Positions 1-5,206 of a DNA stretch of 10,240 nucleotides are shown piece by piece; positions within the stretch are counted from its first letter, which is position 1, and the number at the start of each line of letters is the position of its first letter. Under the pieces are notes generated by a model, which was given only the letters and a program-made list of their open reading frames with translations, was not told the DNA's origin and did not search any database. The translations under genes and the position numbers were made by a program. Origin of the DNA: Oscillospiraceae bacterium (lineage in GTDB: Bacteria > Bacillota > Clostridia > Oscillospirales > Ruminococcaceae). The stretch lies in assembly GCA_020024155.1 (NCBI GenBank), contig JAHHUE010000057.1, forward strand, positions 1-10,240, in the 5' to 3' direction.

Positions 1-1001
1 GAATTAACCCAAAACAATACAAATCCAACAAAAAATGCAGTGACTATATATGCTATATAAATAAGTATTGTCTTTGAAATATAAAATTCTTTGTTCATAA
101 CTATTGGTTTAAAAATAATATCCAATAAAATATGATGAACTAAAAATACTGCATAACTATATTTTGCTAACCTTTGAAATATCTGGTTACATTTTTCATT
201 TTTTATCTTATTAAACAAGAAATATAGCATTGGAAAAACGCTAAAACCAATCATAAATGTTAAAAATGGCTCTGGGATAGGTATTGTTATAAAAAAGCAT
301 ATGAGCACAAATGGAATTGTTAAATAACCGTATTTAGAAAGTTTTATCTTATCTTGATATTTAGCAAAATACATACCAATTAAAAATTCCGGTATTCTTG
401 TAATAAAGCTGTGTTCTATTGAAACAATTGGTTTCCCAACCAAAACCCAAGGTACAAATAACACAGCAACAACCACAGACAATACAAATGAATGTTTTTC
501 AATAAATTTTAAAAGAAATGGAAAACATATATATAATAATAATATACAACCTATAAACCATTCTCCTATTTTATAGAAAGTTGGCACAACTTTGGCTAAG
601 TAGCCATCCATACCAATAACTGTAAAAAATAAATTTTTAAGTGGAATATCTTTATTTAATCCATTATGAAGTATATCTGTATACAAAAACAGAACTATGT
701 ATCCTATCCAGTACATTGGAAAAAGCGATAAAAATCTTGATTTTGCATATCCTTTAAGCTCAAATCTTCCATTCCATCTAATATAAAGGCTGTATCCTGA
801 TAAAATAAAGAACAAAGATACGCCGATATGACCCATACTTCCGTTAGCAAAAGTAATAAACCCTATTTTTGACATTTTTGCGTAAGTTGCCGTCATAACA
901 TTAAAATGAAATGTTAAAATACACAAGGTAGCAATACATCTTATTGCATCTAACGCATAAATTCTATTATTTTTAAGGCTTTTATTAGCAAATTCTTTCA
1001 T
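1..1001 (-). CDS. Acyltransferase-3 family integral membrane protein (partial, C-terminus off the left edge)
   Basis: An open frame runs on the minus strand from ATG at 1001 to the window edge, 333 codons without a stop. The start is preceded by a GGGG-type ribosome binding site (TTGGGGTATCTAT before the ATG). The N-terminus has the family pattern D18..R21 followed by TFHF with His32, the proposed catalytic histidine. Next come GVSLFFILSGYSLY at about 60-73 and RFLSLFPMYW at about 89-98, then a chain of hydrophobic helices to the edge. Known for the family: these proteins move acyl groups (acetyl, succinyl and others) from the cytoplasm onto sugars of exopolysaccharide, O-antigen, peptidoglycan or antibiotics at the membrane. 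The acceptor cannot be told from this sequence. Full members are usually about 330-400 residues, so little is missing. The gene lies downstream of the XRE regulator on the same strand, but a hairpin and a candidate promoter of its own separate the two. Confidence 0.88.
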   Translation of the reverse strand, partial: MKEFANKSLKNNRIYALDAIRCIATLCILTFHFNVMTATYAKMSKIGFITFANGSMGHIGVSLFFILSGYSLYIRWNGRFELKGYAKSRFLSLFPMYWIGYIVLFLYTDILHNGLNKDIPLKNLFFTVIGMDGYLAKVVPTFYKIGEWFIGCILLLYICFPFLLKFIEKHSFVLSVVVAVLFVPWVLVGKPIVSIEHSFITRIPEFLIGMYFAKYQDKIKLSKYGYLTIPFVLICFFITIPIPEPFLTFMIGFSVFPMLYFLFNKIKNEKCNQIFQRLAKYSYAVFLVHHILLDIIFKPIVMNKEFYISKTILIYIAYIVTAFFVGFVLFWVN

Positions 1002-1024
1002 ATAGATACCCCAATATTTTAATA

Positions 1025-1053
1025 ATTATACATATGCAATTATATATTAAAAA
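1025..1053 (-). promoter_or_regulatory. Candidate promoter of the acyltransferase gene
   Basis: The minus strand carries a perfect TATAAT (1030 to 1025) about 24 bases before the ATG at 1001. The -35 position 17 bases upstream is only TTTTTA, so the match is weak on that side. The -10 context ATATGTATAATTA (1035-1023) is identical over 13 bases to the -10 region of the XRE gene promoter (1828-1816), which supports it as a real element. TTTACA repeats lie just upstream at 1057-1088. Confidence 0.35.
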
Positions 1054-1056
1054 AAA

Positions 1057-1088
1057 CATTTTACAATACCATTTTACAATAATTTACA
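1057..1088. repeat. Tandem CATTTTACAATA repeats upstream of the acyltransferase
   Basis: CATTTTACAATA occurs at 1057-1068 and again at 1070-1081, a 13-base period, followed by a third TTTACA at 1083-1088. The array sits just upstream of the candidate acyltransferase promoter. The core TTTACAAT recurs in the XRE/ktr intergenic region. I infer possible operator repeats; AT-rich chance repeats are the alternative. Confidence 0.5.
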
Positions 1089-1106
1089 GATATACCAAAA
1101 TATAAG

Positions 1107-1146
1107 TAAAGCATCTTCCCTAGACAATATTAGAGAAGATGCTTTA
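1107..1146 (-). terminator. Hairpin terminator after the XRE regulator gene
   Basis: TAAAGCATCTTC (1107-1118) pairs perfectly with GAAGATGCTTTA (1135-1146). After one mismatch, three more pairs close an 8-base loop. It lies 6 bases beyond the regulator's stop codon, as expected for a terminator of that gene. The T-run on the minus side is poor (CTTATATTTT), so termination may be leaky and allow read-through into the acyltransferase gene. Confidence 0.65.
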
Positions 1147-1152
1147 TATATA

Positions 1153-1788
1153 TTATTTTAATTTTTTAGATATAGTTTTTGTTGCAACAACAGAAATTAT
1201 TATATACATCAATAAAGTTAATGCTTGAAAAATTATCACATTATATGCTCTTGGGTAAATTAGTGCTATAACCTCTGCCAAAATATTTATTGGAAAATAT
1301 GTGCCAATCCAAAATTCTGCAATATAAAATCTTGTATAATATTTTTTTGCATACTCTGATTTCACATTGCTTGAACGATACACATACTCAAAACCAATTA
1401 TAATTGCAATTGTTAATATTGTACCTAGTAATGTTAAAGATGTATTTTTAAAACTATAATAAAAAATACATTGACCAATCAAAACCATAATACTTATCCC
1501 AACTGTCACAATAAATCCAATTTGGATTTTTGTTTGCTCCTTAATTTGATTTTCTGTTTGTTTAACAGCAGGTACATCTTTATCACTTTCATACTCATCA
1601 TTGAGCAAATAATCTGCTGTTACATTGAAAATTTTACTCAATTGTAAAACATTAGATGCATCTGGCTGTGCTGTTCCCATTTCCCAACGAGATACTGCTT
1701 GTCTTGAAACATTTAATTTTTCTGCAAGTTGTTCTTGCGACATCTCATTTTGTTTTCTTAAATTTAAAATTTTATCGCAAAATTTCAT
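1153..1788 (-). CDS. XRE-family HTH transcriptional regulator with four-helix membrane domain
   Basis: This 211-residue protein has a classic HTH_3/XRE DNA-binding domain at residues about 6-60 (MSQEQLAEKLNVSRQAVSRWE core, ending TADYLLND). A charged linker rich in K, E and Q (about 64-88) follows, then four predicted membrane helices at roughly 88-112, 116-137, 153-177 and 181-203, and a short basic tail. The start is supported by AAGGAG about 8 bases before the ATG. Regulators of this layout are widespread in Firmicutes; the membrane part is thought to tether the DNA-binding domain or to sense a membrane-active signal, but the ligand is unknown here. The gene is transcribed away from the ktr operon, and its promoter region shares repeated motifs with the gene downstream (acyltransferase) and with the upstream side of the ktr promoter. 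Autoregulation is therefore plausible. Regulation of the ktr genes is an inference only. Confidence 0.88.
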   Translation of the reverse strand: MKFCDKILNLRKQNEMSQEQLAEKLNVSRQAVSRWEMGTAQPDASNVLQLSKIFNVTADYLLNDEYESDKDVPAVKQTENQIKEQTKIQIGFIVTVGISIMVLIGQCIFYYSFKNTSLTLLGTILTIAIIIGFEYVYRSSNVKSEYAKKYYTRFYIAEFWIGTYFPINILAEVIALIYPRAYNVIIFQALTLLMYIIISVVATKTISKKLK

Positions 1789-1817
1789 ATAAAAATCTCC
1801 TTATTGTTTATAGTTTA

Positions 1818-1846
1818 ATTATACATATATTCCAGCTTGCACACAA
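1818..1846 (-). promoter_or_regulatory. Candidate promoter of the XRE regulator gene
   Basis: On the minus strand TTGTGT (1846 to 1841) is followed after 17 bases by a perfect TATAAT (1823 to 1818). Transcription would begin near 1811, giving a short leader with AAGGAG directly ahead of the ATG at 1788. The -35 is a partial match. TTTACA motifs begin 11 bases upstream of the -35, a typical place for an operator. Confidence 0.5.
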
Positions 1847-1856
1847 CTACATCAAC

Positions 1857-1957
1857 TTTACAATTGTGCAACATAAGTTTACATTGTTAAAAAGTAGATA
1901 TTTTACATATTTTACATAATAAAAAGTATAAAAAGATAATTATAATGTGTAAACTTA
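1857..1957. repeat. Cluster of TTTACA motifs and a 10-bp inverted repeat between the divergent promoters
   Basis: TTTACA occurs on the plus strand at 1857-1862, 1878-1883, 1902-1907 and 1911-1916. The last two form a tandem ATTTTACAT repeat (1900-1908 and 1909-1917). An inverted copy lies at 1948-1953. The arms TAAGTTTACA (1874-1883) and TGTAAACTTA (1948-1957) form a perfect 10-bp inverted repeat, the right arm ending one base before the -35 of the ktr promoter. ACAATTGT at 1860-1867 is itself a perfect palindrome. The cluster lies wholly between the two divergent promoters, so a shared operator region is the natural reading. The binding protein is not known; the adjacent XRE regulator is the obvious candidate. 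Confidence 0.5.
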
Positions 1958-1958
1958 A

Positions 1959-1987
1959 TTGACACTTTATCAAAAATTGTTTATAAT
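1959..1987 (+). promoter_or_regulatory. Consensus sigma-A promoter upstream of ktrB
   Basis: TTGACA at 1959-1964 and TATAAT at 1982-1987 are both perfect matches with an ideal 17-base spacer. Transcription should start near 1994. The next plus-strand gene begins 364 bases beyond the -10, so the transcript either has a very long leader or ends at the hairpin at 2114-2158 as a short RNA. Confidence 0.8.
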
Positions 1988-1993
1988 CTAAAT

Positions 1994-2350
1994 TGATAAA
2001 AAACACTAATATAAATACAATTTATTAAAATAACTTTTTGTGAATACTTTTATTTTGATAATATTAAGGTAATTATTTTGTTTATTTATTATTTATACAA
2101 AATATAATTTCTTAATACCTCATAAACACTGTTTTTATCAGGTTTATGTGGTATTTTTGTATTTTATATCAATGTAATTTCTATATTTTATAGTACTTTA
2201 TCAGTATAAAGCCATTAAATGTACTATACTAAATTTTAATATATTAGCATTTATCTTTATACAATCTTAATACTATATAATACTCTAATACAGTTTTCAT
2301 ATTAGATGTAAGATAATATATTGTTAGAAAGGTAATTCAGGGGGACTTGT
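1994..2350 (+). promoter_or_regulatory. Long AT-rich leader of ktrB with an internal terminator
   Basis: The stretch between the consensus promoter and ktrB is very AT-rich and holds no convincing gene. It contains the terminator at 2114-2158. It also holds a nested dyad at 2189-2228: outer arms TATAGTAC/GTACTATA, with an inner hairpin CTTTAT-CAGT-ATAAAG at 2196-2211. A second TATAAT at 2276-2281 lacks a recognisable -35 but could give a short-leader transcript, and a GGGGG ribosome binding site lies at 2340-2344. I see none of the G-rich conserved blocks of the c-di-AMP (ydaO) riboswitch that precedes ktr genes in some Bacilli, so any sensing RNA here would be of an unrecognised kind. Confidence 0.5.
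2114..2158 (+). terminator. Intrinsic terminator inside the ktrB leader (attenuator or small-RNA end)
   Basis: AATACCTCATAAAC (2114-2127) pairs with GTTTATGTGGTATT (2142-2155) with one T-T mismatch. The loop is extended by a CTG/CAG mini-stem (2129-2131 with 2139-2141). T-rich TTTTTGTATTTT follows. It is a standard intrinsic terminator on the plus strand, about 120 nt after the predicted start at 1994, with no gene between promoter and hairpin. Confidence 0.75.
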
Positions 2351-3679
2351 ATGAACATAATCATTAAACGATTATCTTCTGCTCAAATAATAATTCTTGG
2401 CTTTGCTGCTGCTATACTTTTGGGAAGTTTTTTCCTTATGCTTCCAATTGCAACACAAGACCATCAGGGTGCAAGCTTTATTGACGCTCTTTTCACATCA
2501 ACTTCAGCTGTTTGTGTTACAGGTCTTATAGTTAGAGATACAGCAACTTATTGGTCTGGATTTGGGCAAGCAGTTATCATCACACTTATTCAAATTGGTG
2601 GTATGGGCATTGTTACCGTAGCTGTTTCAATGTACATACTTTCTGGTAAAAAAATCACTTTAAAACAAAGAAGCACTATGCAGGAAGCAATTTCTGCTCC
2701 AAAAGTTGGTGGCATTATCAAACTTACCGGTTTTATAATCAAGGTTTCCTTAATGTTTGAATTTATGGGGGCACTCATTATGTCTCCTGTATTCTGCAAA
2801 GAATTTGGATTGTTAAAAGGTATATGGTATAGTATATTCCATTCTATATCTGCCTTTTGTAATGCAGGTTTTGACCTTATGGGTGTTAAAGAAAACTTTT
2901 CTTCTTTGGTTTATTTTGCAAATAATCCAATTATCAATTTAACTATTATGTCCTTAATTGTTATTGGTGGTATCGGTTTTACAACTTGGGAAGATATTGC
3001 AAGAAATAAAATTCACTTTAAGAAATATCGTATGCAAAGTAAAGTAATTATACTTACAACAACTTTATTGCTTTTACTTCCTGCTATATATTTCTATTTA
3101 TTTGAATTTTCTAATCTTCCTATTGGTGAGCGTTTTCTCTCTTCTGTATTCCAATCAGTAACACCTAGAACTGCTGGTTTTAACACTGTTAATCTAACTT
3201 TAATAAGTGAAACCGGTATTGCTATTATTATATTCCTTATGATTGTCGGTGGTTCTCCTGGGTCAACTGCCGGTGGTATGAAAACAACAACACTTTCTGT
3301 TATGCTTTCAACTGCCATTTCTGTATTTGGTCACAGAGAACACACTCACTTCTTTGGACGCAGAATAGATGACGATACAGTGCGCACTGCTGCAACTGTT
3401 CTTACTATGTATTTGGCTCTGTTTTTATCTGGTGGACTTATTATAAGTAGCATTGAAAAACTTCCACTTCTCACTTGTCTTTTTGAAACTGCATCAGCTG
3501 TTGGTACAGTTGGTCTTACACTTGGCATCACAACAGAGCTTGGTACTATATCTAGAATAATTTTAATTATGTTAATGTATCTCGGCAGAGTTGGTGGTCT
3601 AACATTGATTTTTGCTGCTCTTGCAAGCAGAAAAGGAAATACATCTAGACTTCCACACGAAAAATTGACTGTTGGGTAA
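2351..3679 (+). CDS. ktrB: K+ uptake system pore subunit KtrB/TrkH
   Basis: This 442-residue membrane protein is the K+-translocating subunit of a Ktr-type uptake system. It shows four pore-loop repeats with conserved filter glycines: SAVCVTGL (G58), HSISAFCNAGF (G173), VTPRTAGF (G276) and SAVGTVGL (G388). It also has the intramembrane gating loop GGSPGSTAGGMK near 300-311, the late GRVGG arginine motif near 412-416, and the C-terminal VG typical of KtrB. The length fits KtrB (about 440-450) rather than the longer proteobacterial TrkH. The start at ATG 2351 has GGGGG at 2340-2344. The family forms a dimer in the cytoplasmic membrane and is gated by a cytosolic ring of KtrA, encoded 11 bases downstream. 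Uptake is usually coupled to or stimulated by Na+. The residue after GRVG is G instead of the usual P, a small deviation. Confidence 0.95.
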   Translation: MNIIIKRLSSAQIIILGFAAAILLGSFFLMLPIATQDHQGASFIDALFTSTSAVCVTGLIVRDTATYWSGFGQAVIITLIQIGGMGIVTVAVSMYILSGKKITLKQRSTMQEAISAPKVGGIIKLTGFIIKVSLMFEFMGALIMSPVFCKEFGLLKGIWYSIFHSISAFCNAGFDLMGVKENFSSLVYFANNPIINLTIMSLIVIGGIGFTTWEDIARNKIHFKKYRMQSKVIILTTTLLLLLPAIYFYLFEFSNLPIGERFLSSVFQSVTPRTAGFNTVNLTLISETGIAIIIFLMIVGGSPGSTAGGMKTTTLSVMLSTAISVFGHREHTHFFGRRIDDDTVRTAATVLTMYLALFLSGGLIISSIEKLPLLTCLFETASAVGTVGLTLGITTELGTISRIILIMLMYLGRVGGLTLIFAALASRKGNTSRLPHEKLTVG

Positions 3680-3690
3680 GGAGAATATTT

Positions 3691-4338
3691 ATGAAAACTA
3701 TACTGTTAATTGGTCTTGGCAGATTTGGCAGACACATTGCAATGAAATTATACGACTTAAATCATCAAATAATGGCAGTTGATACTAACGAAGAAAGAGT
3801 TCACGCTGTTCTTCCTTATGCTACAAACGCACAAATTGGTGATAGTACAAATGAAGAATTTCTTTCTTCACTTGGTATAAAAAACTTTGATGTTTGCATT
3901 GTTGCTATTGGTGATGATTTTCAAAGCTCTCTTGAAACAGCATCTCTTCTTAAAGAACTTGGTGCTACAAAAGTTATAGCAAGAGCTGCTACCGGCGTTC
4001 AGGAAAAATTCTTATTACGTAACGGTGCAGATGAAGTTGTTTATCCTGAAAAGCAACTTGCAAACTGGACAGCTATTCGTTGTACATCAGACCATATACT
4101 TGACTATGTTGAGATTGATGGTGATTATTCTATATTTGAATTGACTGTTCCATCAGAATGGGACGGAAAAACAGTTTGTCAAATAGATATCAGAAAGAAG
4201 TTTGGTATAAACTTGCTTGGTATCAGAGATAACGGAAAACTTAATATGCTTATAACTCCTGACACTGTATTGGAAAAAAATAAATCCATTCTTGTTTTAG
4301 GTGAGCACAAATCAATTCAAAAATGTTTCCATATATAA
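3691..4338 (+). CDS. ktrA: Cytosolic regulatory subunit KtrA/TrkA (RCK domains)
   Basis: The 215-residue protein has an N-terminal RCK/TrkA_N Rossmann fold. The glycine motif GLGRFG is at 8-13, the ribose-binding acidic residue D31 ends strand 2 (MAVDTNEERV), and GDST lies at 50-53. A C-terminal RCK_C (TrkA_C) domain covers about 135-215. Family knowledge: KtrA forms an octameric ring under the KtrB dimer; ATP, ADP or NAD(H) bind the N-domain, and c-di-AMP can bind the C-domain in Firmicutes and inhibit uptake. The length is typical of KtrA (about 220), half that of duplicated TrkA. AAGGAG (3678-3683) overlaps the ktrB stop and sits 7 bases before the ATG, so the two genes are co-transcribed and translated in tandem. 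It is the only RCK protein in the window and may also serve the second KtrB at 8798. Confidence 0.95.
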   Translation: MKTILLIGLGRFGRHIAMKLYDLNHQIMAVDTNEERVHAVLPYATNAQIGDSTNEEFLSSLGIKNFDVCIVAIGDDFQSSLETASLLKELGATKVIARAATGVQEKFLLRNGADEVVYPEKQLANWTAIRCTSDHILDYVEIDGDYSIFELTVPSEWDGKTVCQIDIRKKFGINLLGIRDNGKLNMLITPDTVLEKNKSILVLGEHKSIQKCFHI

Positions 4339-4379
4339 TGTTATAATTTCCCTACTTATATACAACAATTTCAATATCT

Positions 4380-4392
4380 ATCTCTAAGAGAT
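4380..4392. repeat. Perfect dyad over the ribosome binding site of the response-regulator pseudogene
   Basis: ATCTCT-A-AGAGAT is a perfect 6-base inverted repeat with a single central base, lying 8 bases before the ATG at 4401. Its right arm contains the only Shine-Dalgarno-like sequence (AAGAG). It could be an operator half-site pair. Chance is also possible for so short an element. Confidence 0.35.
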
Positions 4393-4400
4393 TACATAAA

Positions 4401-5099
4401 ATGAGTAAGTTTAAAATATTAGTTGTGGAAGATGATATTCCGGTTAGAAATCTTATAACAACAACTCTAAAATCTCATAATTATAACTTTATAACTGCTG
4501 ATAATGGTGAACTTGCTGTTATGTAAACGGCATCTCATAATCCTGATATTATTTTGTTGGATTTAGGACTTCCTGACATTGATGGTATTGAAGTTATCAA
4601 CCGTATCAGAAGTTGGTCTAATGTGCCTATAATTGTAATTAGTGCAAGAAGTGAAAACAGCCATAAAATTGACACTCTTGATGTCGGTGCTGACGATTAC
4701 CTTACAAAACCATTTTCTATTGAAGAACTTTTGGCAAGATTGCGTGTAACTCAAAGAATAATTGCTCTTATGCAAAATGGTCAAACTCAGCAATCAGTAT
4801 TTATAAACGGAGATTTGAAAATTGATTATGTGTCTGGATGTGCTTATCTAAATAATGAAGAACTGCATTTAACACCAATAGAATATAAATTACTGTGCTT
4901 GTTGGCACATAATATCGGCAAAGTTCTAACCCATAAATTTATTACTCAAAGTATATGGGGCAGTAGCTGAGAAAACGATGTTGCTTCTTTGCGTGTATTT
5001 ATAGCAACTTTTCGCAAAAAACTGGAAAATTCTCCAAATTCTCCACAATACATTCAAACTCATATAGGTATTGGGTATCGTATGCTTAAAGTAGAATAA
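4401..5099 (+). pseudogene. kdpE: KdpE-like OmpR/PhoB-family response regulator, broken by two in-frame stops
   Basis: One reading frame of 232 codons spans a full response regulator but contains TAA at 4524-4526 (codon 42) and TGA at 4968-4970 (codon 190). The receiver domain is intact otherwise: acidic pair D11/D12, phospho-acceptor D54 in LLDLGLPD, the ISAR and LTKPF signatures. A winged-helix DNA-binding domain follows (LTPIEYKLLCLLAHNIGKVLTH, IWGSS, then THIGIGYRML). The receiver block DLGLPDIDGIEVINRIRSW and ISARSE closely recalls KdpE. The stops fall where Gln (CAA) and Trp (TGG, in the usual WGSSWENDVASLRVF-type context) would be expected, each one transition away. The remaining frame is conserved, so the damage looks recent. 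A downstream start could still yield a fragment without the N-terminus, but it would also stop before the recognition helix. The gene follows ktrA by 62 bases with no terminator between them, and no KdpD-like kinase is in the window. Confidence 0.85.
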
Positions 5100-5103
5100 A
5101 ATT

Positions 5104-5143
5104 AACACCTGTAAATTTTATACCAATTTTTACAGGTGTTTTT
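5104..5143 (+). terminator. Intrinsic terminator of the ktrB-ktrA-response regulator unit
   Basis: AACACCTGTAAA (5104-5115) pairs perfectly with TTTACAGGTGTT (5129-5140) around a 13-base loop, followed by TTTATTT. It begins 5 bases after the stop of the pseudogene, closing the K+ transport transcription unit. The A-rich flank means it could also work on the minus strand, but no minus gene converges here. Confidence 0.85.
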
Positions 5144-5196
5144 ATTTGCCTATTTTTTTATTATGTGATAAACTAACTTATAGAATATCAGCAAAT

Positions 5197-5200
5197 GGAG
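5197..5200 (+). promoter_or_regulatory. Ribosome binding site that decides the CLC start
   Basis: GGAG at 5197-5200 lies 6 bases before ATG 5207. The earlier in-frame ATG at 5195-5197 overlaps this GGAG and has no ribosome binding site of its own, so it is probably not the start. Confidence 0.75.
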
Positions 5201-5206
5201 TTTTTT

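Noticed and set aside
1656..1919. 87-codon plus-strand open frame opposite the XRE regulator start
   Set aside because: It is antisense to the HTH coding region and crosses the regulator's promoter; no ribosome binding site and no recognisable protein pattern.
2078..2107. Nine-codon leader peptide starting with TTG after AAGG in the ktrB leader
   Set aside because: Start codon is weak, the peptide is unremarkable, and such short frames are frequent in AT-rich DNA; no clear pairing scheme with the downstream terminator was found.
1990..2350. c-di-AMP (ydaO) riboswitch ahead of ktrB
   Set aside because: Expected in some Firmicutes, but the leader lacks the conserved G-rich blocks; only a terminator and AT-rich sequence are visible.
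4524..4970. Stop-codon recoding (TAA as Gln, TGA as Trp) in the response regulator
   Set aside because: No other gene in the window uses internal TAA or TGA, Trp is coded by TGG throughout, and no SECIS-like or pyrrolysine context is apparent.
5195..5206. Upstream in-frame ATG giving four extra residues to the CLC protein
   Set aside because: This ATG overlaps the GGAG that serves the ATG at 5207 and has no ribosome binding site of its own.
5144..5206. Fluoride riboswitch or clear promoter ahead of the CLC gene
   Set aside because: The gap is about 60 bases with no GGNGAUGG-type motif; TAGAAT at 5181-5186 could be a -10, but no acceptable -35 accompanies it.
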